A stretch of 64,000 nucleotides of DNA. Origin: Fomes fomentarius. Taxonomy: Eukaryota; Basidiomycota; Agaricomycetes; Polyporales; Polyporaceae. The translations under genes and the position numbers were made by a program. The stretch spans positions 248,001 to 312,000 of the forward strand of contig JABYQN010000003.1 in NCBI GenBank assembly GCA_022606135.1. Direction: 5' to 3'. How positions within the stretch are numbered: the first letter of the stretch is position 1; every line of letters begins with the position of its first letter. This document shows, in pieces, positions 24,045-36,732 of the stretch. The notes beneath the pieces were generated by a model. That model was not told the DNA's origin. It saw nothing but the letters and a program-made list of their open reading frames with translations, and searched no databases.

Positions 24045-25801
24045 TCAGTTCCAGACGCTCTTCAGCGCGTGCACCGCGACTGCAACGCCCACCCCATCCG
24101 GCATGCCCGCCGTCTCCAGCCTCACCACAGTCAACGGCCGCTCCGCAAAGAACGCCATCGTCGCGCTCTGCACACCCCCGTCCAGAAACACTTCGACGAT
24201 GCTCCGATCAACGACCCCCTCGAGCGTCCACGTCCCATCGGCGCGCGGCAGTACAGACGTCGAGAACTTGTCCGTGAAGAACGGGTTGTCGAACCCCCGG
24301 ACACGGCCGCGGTCGAGGAAGAACGAGCCGGCATCAGCGTCGCCGAAGAAGTAGTACCCGCCTGAGACCGACTCGTCCGACGCGGGGCTGAGGAACGTGA
24401 ACTTGAGCAGTGCGTCCGCGGGACCAGGTGCGGAGGGCAGGAGGCCCGTGACGTTCACTGAGAAGTAGAGTGCGTTGCTCGGGACGTAGCTGTAGTCGAC
24501 CGTGAGGACGCCATTCCCTGAGTCGTCCTTCGCAGCGAGTTGCTCGCCGAGCACGGGCATGAGGTCTGCGGGGCGAGACACGAGCGTCCACCCCACCCGC
24601 GGGAGGTTGGCGAGGAAGGTGCGCCGTGGCAGGGTCATCGCGCTCCTCCACCCTTCCTGGGCGGTCGGCACTACCTGCGTGTACTGCCAATTCGAGGCCC
24701 ACGCAATCGAGAGCGCGTCTTCGCCGCCCGGGACGCCGTAGAAGAACTGCCCCGCGTAGTTGTCCTTGGCGAAATCGCTCAGTCGCACCGCACCATCCAG
24801 CGGCGTGAAGTGCGTGCCGTCGAAGCTGCCAGGAAAGTACTGGGTAGTCGAGCCGCCTAGGGGCGCCCCGGGGTTTATGCTGATGGTGAGGACGTACATG
24901 CTCTCTGGAGCGACGAGCTGGTGCGTCTTCGGGTCGCGGACGGGTACCCTGACGAGATTGGGGCATTCGTATTGCAGCCCGAGGATGCCATAGTGTGTGA
25001 AGTTCGAGGCGTGCGTCCAGGTCTTCAGATCTGGAGAAGTGTAGAAACTGATAGCAAATTCCTGCGCGAAGGCGACGACCATGACCCAGCACTGTGTCTC
25101 CTCGTGCCAGATGACTTTCGGATCGCGGAACTGGGTCGACCCGACATCGATGACAGGATTTCCAGCGTAGCGTATGAAGGTGTATCCCCCGTCGTACGAG
25201 TATGCGAGCTCTTGCACTTGCGCGCGCGGCGTGTTGAGTGTGTAGATGGCGACGACGCCGTTGGTCTGGTTGGGGAAGAAGCCAGAAGTGTTGTTCGTGT
25301 CGACAACCGCTGATCCGCTGAATACTTGCGTGTCGGCGGAAGGGGGCGAGATGGCAACGGGTTGATTGACCCAGTGGTAGAGATCGGTGCTTGTTGCGTG
25401 CCCCCAGTGCTGGTCGCCGGCAACGAGGCTTGTGGGGTTATCTGAAGGAAGTGTCGATGTGACGACATCGCGACTAGAGTCGCGTAGTACTAACATTGGT
25501 AGTAGAGATGGTACGTTCCTTCGGCGTCCAAGAAAAGTCCGTTGGGATCATTCATGAAGTTCTATACAGTTTGCGATAGGACTGAGTATATGCTATCTAT
25601 AGGATAACTAGGTTTGCATACCTGAGGTGGTGAGAAGTGAACTTGAGGCCTATATGCGCCATCGTAACCCGCGGGGCTGGGATTGGAAAGCATGTAGGAC
25701 CTAGCAACGGCTAGTGTTCAGTGACTATCTATAATGATGCCACCGAATACTTAGTACAGCGTGAACAATGGCATCGAGAGGAGTATTGAGAGGATGTTCA
25801 T
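24045..25801 (-). CDS. Secreted GH32 beta-fructosidase (invertase/exo-inulinase type)
   Basis: Hydrolyses terminal beta-fructofuranosyl bonds of sucrose or fructans outside the cell. About 528 aa from exons 25801-25758, 25700-25622, 25561-25495 and 25441-24045. A hydrophobic N-terminus ([16 protein letters not shown]) is a likely signal peptide. The GH32 catalytic triad is complete: nucleophile D46 in FMNDPNG, D170 in FRDPK (transition-state stabiliser) and E222 in YECPNL (acid/base). [13 protein letters not shown] at 75-87 is also typical. The C-terminal beta-sandwich ends [12 protein letters not shown]...LETAG, as usual. The open reading frame alone starts at 25496, but the NDPNG motif requires the small upstream exons. 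Whether it prefers sucrose, inulin or levan cannot be decided. Confidence 0.9.
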
Positions 25802-26883
25802 GTTGTCACCTGTGACAATCGATCAATCGATCAAGACAAAATGGCGGAATGAGTCAAGTCCGTCTTCACTGTTCTGTCAGAGAGTGCGATGAACAAGCTC
25901 AAGGTTCAGCGGAATTGAGCATGGCCTCCTCGTGGCGCGCCCAGGGTATTTGGAGTCGGACAGCTACAGTATGAAGGCCGTTGGACAGCGGCCTCAGGCT
26001 ACGCACCAATGGTTTGTCACCTCAATCTCATGGTCCTTCGATGCGCCCAGGTCAGCGACTTGAGCCAACGAGGTTGAGGGTGTCATTACGCCATTGTGAC
26101 TTGCACTCACCTTCAGGACGCAGAGGGGCTGCAACTCAGACCCCATGACCAGTCATGCAGCCTGCGCGGAGAACCCTCGCTCCCTGAAACTAGGCGACCT
26201 CTCTTCGAAGCCAACGTTCTCAAGGAGAGCCTTAGCGACCCCAATGTGAAGGCATACCTCTATCCCGCGTAGCATGTGGTCGGTCGTACCCCGCTCGTTT
26301 CATGCCGAAGACTCGGATGTACATAGAGGAGACCAGTCTCCCCTCCACAGCCTGCACTTTGCGTAGCAGGCGGCCTGCGGAGAGCGCAAATCATTGACCG
26401 CAGCATTATACTCAGTTTGGGCCAGGTTTGGGCTTCCGTAACCTGTCAAGACGCACTGGTTACACACCTCCGAAGTGCCCGTGCATTATTCATTGGAAAC
26501 AAGCTTGAGAGACCACACGAGCGCTCGAGTAGGCCAACGAGCTGCTGGTGTTTATAAACTTCTATGTGGTCGGATTGAGGTTGTCGACGGTCTGGTTACG
26601 CGATCAGGGCCCCGGCATAAAGCCCGGCGGTCGACGTTGGTAGCAGAGTGAACCCAGTGTGTAACGAAGAGGCAGAGTGCGCAGTCTAGGCGCAGCGAAA
26701 AGGCGTGCACAGCTTCTCCCTGCGCACTTCTTGTACCCGTCCGCCGACATGCATCCTACGTTCACTCTCGCCACATTCCGAGTCCCCGTTCCGCCACATC
26801 CTTCCTCTCTTCATTATAACCCCAACGGATAGGTACACGAAACAAGGCCCCTCGAATACTCAAGACTCCAGACTACACACGGG
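25802..26883. other. Divergent intergenic region
   Basis: About 1.1 kb between the divergent GH32 gene and the gene at 26884; holds both promoters. No other gene seen. Confidence 0.5.
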
Positions 26884-28996
26884 ATGAGCTTGGACCAGGG
26901 CCTGTTCTCACTCAATGTCACCCAGCGCCCGGACGACCGCAACATCGTTGATCTCATCGACTCCAAGGGCGTGCCCCAATACACCAAGAGGCGATTGCCG
27001 GGCACAGAGTACACCATCGAGCTCTACGGTACGTCTTCCTCTCGCCCGACTCCCCACCATCTCTCCACCTAGCGCATTTCATATTGCACCACCTCGTTCT
27101 CGCTTACCCCGCTCCCGGACCGTCTGCTGATGGATGGTTCTGCTTCATGTGTGCCTCGGGCCATGATGGAATTTAGATTCGCTTTCCGAGGGCCTCCTGG
27201 CGACCGTGACGGCGCCGAACGCGACGAGCAAGCACAAGACACTGCAACTACACAACCCGGACAGCATCGTCGAGCTCAAGTACACCGGCACCATCACCTT
27301 TAAGTGGGGGTTCAAGTGGGAAGAGTGAGTTCTGCGCCTGTATATCCCCAATCGTACGATTGAGTATCTTGGACGGAATAGGCATGAATTCGAGTGGAAG
27401 CGTGAAGAATGCTACATAATCCGCAAGCCCGACCCCGCGGTGCTCATCGCATCGACGAAGGAGCCTCCAGGGAAGCTGCAAACGCGAGCAGTACAGCTAT
27501 TATACTACAACATTAACCGGTACGCCCCAATCCTCATCCCTCGCATCTCCTACGCATATAGTGACTGTCCATCCCAGCTTCGATATCCATGACCTGAAAG
27601 GCCTTGAAATCGTCATCCTCACTGCCCTCCTGACCTTCTCAGACCTCAACGAGACCTACCACGGCCCCGCCACGATCCCTCCAGCTGGCGCCGCCTCGAC
27701 ATCTGCACCGTCCGCACCAAATGGACCGCCCCCAGCTCTTCCCCCGAAGCCTGAACCACGTAAGGGCGTCGACCGTGTGGCGGAGATGCATGCAGTATGT
27801 GCGGCTCAAGGCGAGGGCGAGGCGAACGAGATCATGGTCTGGGAGGAGTGCGATATCGATGACTATGCACAGTATGCGGAACGGTTGCTGAACGTGAGTG
27901 CCCTTGTTGCTCGCTGTAGGTGGTCAGAACCAAACCCCTGCGTTCGTCTTAGGACGAGGCGATGCTATTCGTCTCCATCCGCTCGGCGTCAGCAGCGCAG
28001 GTACCAAAGGTACTGCGAGTCGTAGAAGAGACGAAACGACTGCGGCACAAGTCCGGTCAGTCCCTGCAACATCTCACAGTCTCTTCAATTGCTAACCTAC
28101 ATCCTTTAGGCATCGAGCAGGACGAAGAACTGCACCAATACGTCATCTACGACACCGACAAGTCCACACAGCGCAAAGGGCCACGACGAATCAACCTCGA
28201 CGACCCGGACCCGAAGAAGGGCGCAGGGAAAGACAAGGAGAAGTACGCGCCCCCGTCCAGCCTTACCGTGCACCTCAGCAAGATTGACATGCCCGAGCTC
28301 CGTCCGCGCGCCCTCGCGAACTCACGTCGACCTTCAGAGACGGGGGTGGGGCGCGCAAGCCCTCCACCGCCTGGACCGTCACAGCCGAACCTCCAGGAGC
28401 TGTCGGCTAAGGAGCGGAAGCGGCTGGAGAAGGAGAGCAGGAAGGCGGGGAAGGGGAAGAAGGTGGACAAGGAAAAGGACAAGGAGAAACTTTACAATCC
28501 AGCCCCGCCTACCGGCCCCCCTCCACGCCCGTCGTCATCTTCGGAGCCGTTCAATCGATATCATCACCCCGCGCACCAGCCCCACCCGCACCAGCCATCG
28601 CCGTCGCCCTCGCAGCTGAACAACCCGGCGATATATGCCGCACCCCCGCCTTACGCGCCTCGTCCTCCACACACGCCGCAACCGCAACCGCAACCGCCGC
28701 AGAACACACGGCCGCGCCCGGTGTCGATGGCGTTCCCGTCGCCGCAGGGCAGCTCGACCCCGACGTCGTTCTACGGCTCGGGACCGGCGCCGGGGTACAG
28801 CGCCAGGCCGCCCCCACCCCCGCCGATCGGTCCCACGTCTCCTACGGCGGGTCCGGGGTCGGGGTATCGACCTGGATACTTGGCGGCGCAGGAGAGCGGT
28901 GCGGGAGCGGGAGGGAGGCCGACGTCGTTCTTTGGAGGTGGGTCGGGTGGGAAGGGCCCGGTTTCTGCGTTGTTGGATATGTGGTCGAAGCATTGA
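26884..28996 (+). CDS. Conserved fungal protein of unknown function
   Basis: About 578 aa from six exons: 26884-27028, 27177-27324, 27382-27519, 27578-27893, 27953-28055 and 28110-28996, all GT-AG with matching phases. The N-terminal ~185 residues form a conserved-looking domain. It includes HKTLQLHNPDSIVELKYTG, the WGFKWEEHEFEWKREECYI region and RFDIHDLKGLEIVILTALL; every splice falls cleanly inside this, which supports the model. The middle is charged, with Lys-rich stretches (EKESRKAGKGKKVDKEKDK), and the C-terminal ~200 residues are Pro/Gly/Ser-rich and disordered, ending ALLDMWSKH. No signal peptide or membrane span. I recognise the N-terminal domain as recurring in fungi but cannot assign a function. 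Confidence 0.75.
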
Positions 28997-31262
28997 TTGA
29001 CTTGAGGGGGGGTTCGTGTTTGTGCGACGTGGGGAGTTTGATATGTCGATGTGCTGTGGTCACTGGCCGTACTAGATATCTACAGTTCGTAGGATTTGGC
29101 ATCTTGCTTGGTGCTCAAGTATCCCTAATCACTTGTGTATCAAGACTGTTACTTATAGCTTCGCTTACTATACTTGAACCAGCGACTTCAACAGCACGTA
29201 CACTCAGCTGTAAGTACCTGCTTTCCCAAGCTCTTGTACCTTGTCCCTGGGCCTTGGCAAAGTTGGCATGTCACCGAGTATACTCCTGGTTTGATCCCCG
29301 TCGCCGTTCTCTGCGGTACATACTTACTAACGTCGAATACATACGCCACGTGTACGCTGTGGTACTCACCACGGGCAGTCCGCGGCCGTCGGTGGTGCAA
29401 TTGATTCCGAAGAGGACTCCACAGGGAGTCCATCAAGACATATTCATGATGCGAACTGAGATGAGGTGGGCGCTCTGGTTGAAGTTCCTTCTTCCTTCGA
29501 CTCGCTCACTAGTACTTTCTTCTCACATACCCGGACAGACCCCTCGAGGCTGTGACGTTTTTGAGGGTCGTCGTTGGTAAGCCGTTGGCAAGTAAGTGCC
29601 CATGTACATAGACCATATGCATCCAGCGCGACGGCCGTGTTGACATTGCTCGGTGGTGACGGAAGCCGACCGTGGGTCCAACTGTTTGTTGTATTGGATC
29701 GGCACCTCGACCTTGCACGAATCTGTATGGTATGCAACTTACCGCTCGGCGCTGTACCTGGAAGGCTGCGCGAGTCGACGTTGGGAGGCTGGGATGTCGA
29801 CGTCCAGCGGCGACAGGGCGACAACCCGGATCTGACGCTTTCTTTCGTTGTGAGCAGATGCCGTTAGCGTTACAGATGTTGCTCCGACTCTTTGGCCGTG
29901 TGTTACGTTTGAAGGAAGTTTTGGTTGGAGCTGCGGATGGAATGTCTGGGTCCAGTACTCATGCTGCTATTGCCCCACTGCCAGTGGCACTATAGACTAC
30001 TACGCTTCGCGCCCGGAAGACATGCACAGAAAGTCCTCTGTATCAAGCATGCTCGATGGTAGGCCACGCCACTGACAATCCGTCTCGTCATGATCTCACA
30101 GATGGCTGGTAGGTTGTTCAGTGAGGCTCATGGACATATCTTTGTTACTTGTTCGATCCATCTCTCTGGGGCTGACTCGAGGCCCATCCACTTACTGTAA
30201 GTGTTATCCGTCGCCCGAATGGTTCCTCGTTTCCCTCCTTGGTCGCCATGACCATGCGTGGGCACTGCTCAGTTAACGTTGCGGCACTCACCACTGGCAG
30301 TGAGATCTGATCAAGATGTTGTATTCTGGTCGTCCTCCACTCCTGATGGCCATCGCTGTGACGAGGCCCCTCGTGCTCGCATTATTCACTCAACACTTAG
30401 GTACTCATGGCGGCCACATTGCTCGGGTTTGTTGTGATCCGTGTGCGAGCGGCGGTGTGCGCTCCGGTGTCTTGTCAAGATCACCCGCCCCGGCAAGGTC
30501 AGGCAAGTCGACTGCGACGAGCCTCAGCCATGGACGAATGCGATGCACGTGGTGAGCGTGTATTCGTGCCGGGCGCCCGGCTTCGAGCAGATTGAGCCCG
30601 ACGTGCGTGCGGAGTCGGTGCACGTCCGGACGTCCAAGGGTGCCAGACACAATCTGCCGACAGAGACCTTTCTGCTCTTTTGACTGACTTGGACAGTTTC
30701 TGTAGTTCAAACATAACACTGACCCCTCATGAACACGCTAATTAGATCTGGAACAGACAATTTCCCATGAGATACTAATAGAGGCTTGGCAGTAGGTGCC
30801 GCGGATGTGTAATTCTACTTCAATGCCGTACCCTCCCAACCAGGCGCGCTCAGACCTCACACGGCAAGTACGCAACTTTGTGTTCTGCAAAAGGCAGATA
30901 GCCTCTCCGGCGAAGGGTGAGCGTCCGCCCTCTTGCCTACGATCAGCTGAGATGATCAGGACAGCTACCAGCCATACAGTATACTCCCCGCAAGATCGGG
31001 AGCGGGCGCGCCTATACCAGCCACTGAATTAAGTTGGCCTGAAACGCACCACTCAAACGGGAGATGGTGTTCGGACGAAGCCCGACGCTGTGATTTTTCC
31101 GACTCGTCCACCAATCGCTGCGTAATACAGACCGCATCGCCGGTATGTCGCACCGCCATCCTCGCCATCCTCCATCAGGCGCATCACGTCCAGCGCACGG
31201 CATCAACCCTTTCGTATTTCAATCTACTGAATTGGCCGCCAGACAAAGGAGGGGCGTATGCG
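28997..31262. other. Intergenic region without supported gene
   Basis: Only short ORFs. One at 30441-30683 (80 aa, plus strand) reads like the end of a protein (AMHVVSVYSCRAPGFEQIEP ... LPTETFLLF) and may be a gene remnant, but no upstream exons could be found. Confidence 0.4.
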
Positions 31263-31268
31263 TATAAA
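31263..31268 (+). promoter_or_regulatory. TATA box of the secreted protein gene
   Basis: TATAAA about 220 bp upstream of the ATG at 31488, followed by CT-rich leader sequence (about 31280-31440), a common arrangement in highly expressed fungal genes. Confidence 0.5.
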
Positions 31269-31487
31269 GGCCATACCTCGTATCCCCTCTCTGGTCCCTC
31301 GTCCGGTTTTTCTTTCACCGCACGTCCCCCCCAACCTTTCTTCCTTCTGCGATCCGCGATCGCCCACAGAACCTCTCGGCTTCTTCTCCACTTCTTGTGA
31401 CCCGGTGTCCGTCAGCCAACGACTCCAGTCTCTCCTTCAGCGTAGACCGCGTAATTACGACCAGATAATCAAGACTCGGATTCAGAC

Positions 31488-32964
31488 ATGAAGTACTCCG
31501 TTTTCGTCGCCCTCTCCCTCGCCCTCGCCGCCTCGGCCCGCCCCAGCTTCATCTCCGCCAAGCGTGCAGACTTCACGCTCAAGAACGGGCAGGATGCCAT
31601 CGCCCTCAAGTGAGTCTCTCGTGCCTCTGGATATCGATATATACATATACTCGGACCGAATTGCTGACGTGGTGGATCCTTCGTTCCACAGCGACAAGTT
31701 CAAGACCCTGACCGCAGCCTCGGCGTGTCAAGAGGGCGAGCAGGCTTGCGTGACAGACCAGTTCGCCCAGTGTGTCGGCGGCAAGTTCGTCCTCCAGTCG
31801 TGCGGTGCCACCCTTGTGTATGTGTTCTTGTTCTTCGTCCGACTGCCCATCTTGATCCTGTTGACTCATCCTCATCATCCCTCCTTATCCCAGCTGCGCT
31901 GCGCTGCCCCTGGTCAACTCCGCTGGCACCAGCATCACTTGCACGACCGCCGCGGATCGTGATGCCCGTATCGCCGCCACTGGTGCCACTGCCGCCGCTG
32001 GCACTGGCAATGCTGGCACTGGCAACACTGGCACTGGCACTGGCACTGGCACTGGCAACACCGGCAACGGCAATGCCAACACCGGGAACGGGAACGGGAC
32101 CGGCGCCGACGCCGGCGGAAACAAGGGCGGTGACAACGCCGCGAACGGCAACGCCGCTGGCGGTGCAGACGACAGCGACCCGCAGAAGTCGCTCACCCTC
32201 TCTAAGGCCTCGATCCAGCCCAACTACGCGTCGGACGGTAACGCAAAGTAAGCCCGCGCCCTATCCCATGCGGAGGTCTGTGCTGACCCGCGCGCGCGTG
32301 TGCTCTTCTCTCTCTCTCAGCCCCGACGCGGGCCAGGAGCCGTCGATCACGTCCACGAACAACTTCATCAACTTCTGCCTGCAGTTCCCGGACAAGGTGC
32401 AGACGAACGGCCAGCAGGTGCTCGAGGGCTCATGCAACCAGACGCCGATGGGCGTGATCGTCGCGCAGAGCAAGATGCCCGCGGCCAAGTTCCAGTCGCC
32501 CGCGAACGGCGCGACGGTCCCCGCGAACAAGGACTTCACGATCACCGTCAAGATCAACAACATGGAGCTCGGGCACTTCACGAACCCGAACACGGCGTTC
32601 CACATGGCGCCGCAGGTCGTGAACGCGCAGGGGCTCGTCAAGGGCCACTCGCACGTCACCGTCCAGAAGCTCGCGTCGCTCGACCAGACCGAGCCGCTCG
32701 ACTCGACCTCGTTCGTCTTCTTCAAGGGCCTCAACGACAAGACCACCAACGGCATCCTCTCCGTCACCGTCCCCAAGGGTCTCCCTGCCGGCTTCTACCG
32801 TATGGCGACCATCGTGGCGGCGGCGAACCACCAGCCCGCTCTTGTCGCGGTTGCCCAGCGTGGCTCCCTCGACGACATGGTCTAGTGAGTGTCTCTCACG
32901 CTCCCTTCGCTGCCTGTGGGACCCAATGTGCTGACATCTTGTCCGCAGCTTCACCGTAGCATAA
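31488..32964 (+). CDS. Secreted Cys-rich protein with Gly/Thr/Asn linker
   Basis: About 393 aa from exons 31488-31609, 31692-31817, 31894-32247, 32321-32884 and 32949-32964; phases agree throughout and the last exon adds only FTVA and the stop. MKYSVFVALSLALAASA is a signal peptide, and ISAKR just after it is a likely Kex2 site. The next ~65 residues carry six cysteines (ACQEGEQACV, QCVGG, SCGATLVCA, ITCTTAADRD), resembling a small carbohydrate-binding (CBM19-like) domain. A low-complexity GTGNTG/GNGN linker follows. The C-terminal ~190-residue domain (PSITSTNNFINFCLQFPDK ... FYRMATIVAAANHQPALVA) recurs in secreted basidiomycete proteins of unknown function. A wall-associated role is inference. 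Confidence 0.75.
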
Positions 32965-33438
32965 ACAACTCACGCGCACGATTGTTTTACGCCCGCTCAC
33001 GTCTGTCTGAATCTCTCTCTCTCTTAGATTTTTCTCTTGCCATCTGATATCTGGCCGTATTTATGGGGATTGATTGGTACCGGATACCCTTATAATTATG
33101 TCACAGTAGTGTGCCCTCGTGTTTTGTATCCATAGGCATGTTGTCGCAATGAAGTCGATTGGTTCTGTCCGCTATATCTCCCTGCGTGCGTGCGTTGCCA
33201 GATCCTCACTCGACCAACGAAGAGCGATGTTGGGATAGGAAGGCAAACGTCAATACTTACTTCGCCAATTGCGTGGTGACTGTCTTCACGTCCAGTCTAA
33301 CATTTTCGTTTGAATCTCTGTAGCGCGATATCTGGCCTTAAGCTTTGCCCATGAGCAAAACGTGTATTAGAGCGAAGAAGTCCATTTACATCCTGTATAT
33401 TACGAGAGACTGAACAATAGGGCGGAACTCGAGCCACA
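32965..33438. other. Convergent intergenic region
   Basis: Between the 3' ends of the secreted-protein gene and the RING ligase gene; no gene seen. Confidence 0.5.
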
Positions 33439-36400
33439 CTACAGAGGTGGCAAAGCTCGTCGACATTGCGGGCATATGTTCTTGATAGCAAGCCACTGCA
33501 AGGGAACGCCTAGTCAGCAAACGCTTCCGAACCGACAAGGAAGCGAGCTCACCCTCTCGAGACACGTCGTATGCTACAAACAGTGCAACGACCGTATACA
33601 ACACCCGCCCAGTCAGCGATCACGAAGACACTAGCAGAACACAAGATGAAAGAAAAAAAAATCACTCACGAATAAATGATGACACGGCGCGAGACTGTAC
33701 GACTTCCTCCCTCCCCCGCCGCCGCGACCTTTCCGAGCATCCCCATGATCGCCGGCCGCTCCTTGACCTTCTCCCACCCGTCCCCAGACTGCGACCGCAT
33801 GTGCCGGTGGCGCGCTGACGGATCGACGACTATCGCATCCATGCAGATCGCACAGTCCCCGAGCGTCTGGTCCGGGGCCTCGGGATCGGGGAGCGGGAGC
33901 GGCGGGTGGTAGTCGTACGACTGCACGCGCGCCATGCGTCGTGGGAGGAAGAAGCCGGGGTCGATGTGTTCTTGCACGAGCACGACGAGCACTTGGACGA
34001 GCATGAAGAGCGCAACGGCGTAGATCCATCCTACGGGGAGGGAGAGGGGGGAGGGGGAGGGCGTTAGTCAGCCGAGAGCGATCGCGACAATCTGATCTGC
34101 ACGCGAAGGTTGAAGACTCACTGCGCGGCTCGACGTCGAAGATGTTCTTGGGGCACCCGAGGAAGTCTGACTGTGCATCAGCCGGGGGTACATGGATGCA
34201 ATATGCAATAAGCGTGACATGGGAACACCTACAGCACGCGAAGAACAGCCGTCCCAGTGTCGTCCCGATGAGGTACTCCGCCGACAGGCCGCTACTTCTC
34301 GCCCGGCGCGCAGAACGGTAGATCTGCAACATCCACATGCACGAATAGAGTGTTCCGATGAAGAGCAGCGGCAGCGAGAGCATTATGACGATGCGGAACA
34401 CGACGATGAGGCAGAGCGACATCAGCGTCCCTGGATCACATCCATACGTTAGCGTCATTCGTACACAACGAGTTGGACATGAACATACGCACATAGTTGA
34501 GCCGCAGGATCTGTACGGATATGCGTCCAAAGGAAGCGCCAGAACGTCAGCCTTGGCGGAGGTGCTGCAGGCGTTGTCGGTGCAGGCACAGGCTGCGGCG
34601 GAGCGGCTGTTGGCCCATTTTCACCTGGAGTTGCATCTGAATTCGTATTCGGAGCCGGGGACGGCGCAGGTGCGGCGGGACGTGGAGGAGAGACATCCTC
34701 GGGAGCTTGAATCTGTCCGATGAGCACCGCAAATTGCTACAGACGTGCATGTTCAGAGATGAACTAACAACTCGTTGAATGTGAGACAGGATACTCACCG
34801 CTTCGTAGATGAAGAGCAGACATGCGAGCCCCGCTGGGGCAAGCACCGACAGTGATGGTCGACCCTCAGTCAGAATGGCGACTGTGACATGCTGAAGGAC
34901 TCGATTAGTGACATGGGACACAGGTGAGCGAGGAGAACACGGACCCCGACAAAAGAGATGGCGTCGATGAGACTCTGGACGAGGAACGTATACCGAGATA
35001 CGCGCGATAGGCCGCCTGCTGAGCTGCTTTGCGCTGCCTGTCTGCGGAAGAGTGCAAGGAGCAGGAACTGTACTAGAGTTGCGATGCCGGAGTCTGTGGT
35101 ACGCCGATAATGATCAAGAATCAGGGATAGCACAACGTTGAAAAGAAGAAGACGCACACGTTGTGATCTTTCCATACAGTCTCTGCGTCTGCACGCCCTC
35201 AGCGTGCTTGATCTCATACAGCACGCCGCAATTCTGGCTGAGCAAGACACCTTCGAGTGCGAATTCGGGTGCTCGGACGGTACTGATGCCCGTTGGCTCT
35301 TCGAACTCGCGCTCAAGTTCCTCCATCCGCTCCTTTGGAATAGTACTGGGAACGAGCTGTGCGAACAGCTGGAACGAGCACTTCGTCTTCGGGCTATCAT
35401 CTAAGACCAACGTGAGACATGTAAGATGCTAGCGGTACACGACGGGCATACCTTGCGAGGACGTGTCCTCGAACACGCCCGAGTTGACCTTGTCCTCGAG
35501 TTTAGATACACGAACACCCAGTTCCGTCGACACCGCCCGAGCGGTGTCGTTCCTCAGGTCTTCGGGAACAAGGGAAGGGAGGTCACGCATGTCTATGCCA
35601 TGACTGCTAGGCATCCACATGTTCAGTCATTGAACAGAGAACGAGTCTCGAGAGGCACTCACCCCGGTGACTCCGCGAATGCGTATACAGTTCCTGTCGA
35701 CAGCACATGTATACCTTCGAATTCCAGCCTCATCTCATCTGAGCTCTTTGGGTCCGCCAAGTCGAGCTTTCCCTACAGATTGGGGATCGGTTCGTTAGGC
35801 CGCCCTTGAATCCAGGATTTCAGACTGTGACTAGCCACGCTCAGCGTGAACAGGTGGAACATTGGTTCTACACTGTGCAGCGAATGGTCCCGACACGTAC
35901 CACCTCCATAGTCGATAAACAGACCATGGTTTGGTCGGTTGTGGGAGGCTCTGAAGTGTAGATGTGCATATGCGGGAAAGAACTCATGTGGCAGACTCAC
36001 TACCATGCATTGGCATCACCCCCCGGTGCAGCTCATACATAGAAGACGGAACTGCGTCTGTCTGGAGCCTCCTCATGTCTTCTGAACACGGACACTCACA
36101 TGAATGATTGCAATACTCTTCGTCTCGTTGAGGGAAATCAGCTTGTCCCCGACATTCAACGTGACCTTGTTTGACCTCGTCCAATTCCACGGACCCTGCA
36201 ACTCTGGGATCGCGGTCAGATTTGTCGGAATCATGAACTGCTCGGAGAGGTGTCGCCACGGCGAGGCTTGCTCAGTCGTGTTGAGGGCTGTGAGGTTGTG
36301 TAACTGCACGTCTCCGTGCCAGAAGCCGGTCATGTTCGAGTAGTACGACCCCTGCTTCGGGTCGATCTCACGGCCAAAGGGTATAAAACTCGCAACGAAT

Positions 36401-36732
36401 GGCATAGTATTGGAGTCTTGGACGGGCTACATACAAGAACCGACAATTACTACGGGAGTTCGCACCTGAGAGTAGCAAGGACAACTGACGAGGGTGTAGT
36501 TGGTCTCCGTGCCATTGAGCCAGGCGGTGTAATTTGAGAGCTGATACTTGAGACTCTGGAGGCCGTTCACGTACAGGTCTCGTGTGACTGCAATGTCGTC
36601 TCCGCGGCCGCTCATGAGCATGAAGAGGACAAAGCTCATGAAGAGGAAGGAGGGGACGGAGCTGCGCGGCTGGCGTGGGCTGTCGATACCATCCTCGAGG
36701 TCGCGAGTGGGCTCGTTAGACGGCGTGCTCAT
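33439..36732 (-). CDS. dsc1: Transmembrane RING E3 ubiquitin ligase, Tul1/Dsc1 family
   Basis: Golgi/endosomal membrane E3 ligase; in yeasts Tul1/Dsc1 is the catalytic subunit of the DSC complex (membrane-protein quality control, SREBP cleavage in fission yeast). Clear exons: 36732-36466, 36426-36100, 35772-35663, 35606-35452, 35400-35158, 35093-34945, 34891-34799, 34736-34493, 34430-34233, 34166-34122, 34030-33670, 33573-33553 and 33495-33439. Two short phase-compatible exons (36061-36004, 35950-35901) may lie in between. There is an N-terminal membrane anchor, a glycosylation-rich luminal domain (NYTAW, NGTET, NTTEQ), several C-terminal membrane spans and a terminal RING: CAICMDAI, then LAPCHHLF, HTTCLER, WLAIKNICPQCRRALPPL. 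The RING is built across a 21-nt microexon and contains an apparent 1-nt frameshift near 33700-33720. About 792 aa. Confidence 0.8.

Noticed and set aside
32300..32959. 219-aa ORF in another frame of the secreted-protein gene
   Set aside because: It overlaps the well-supported exon 4; its Arg/His-rich composition is that of an out-of-frame reading.
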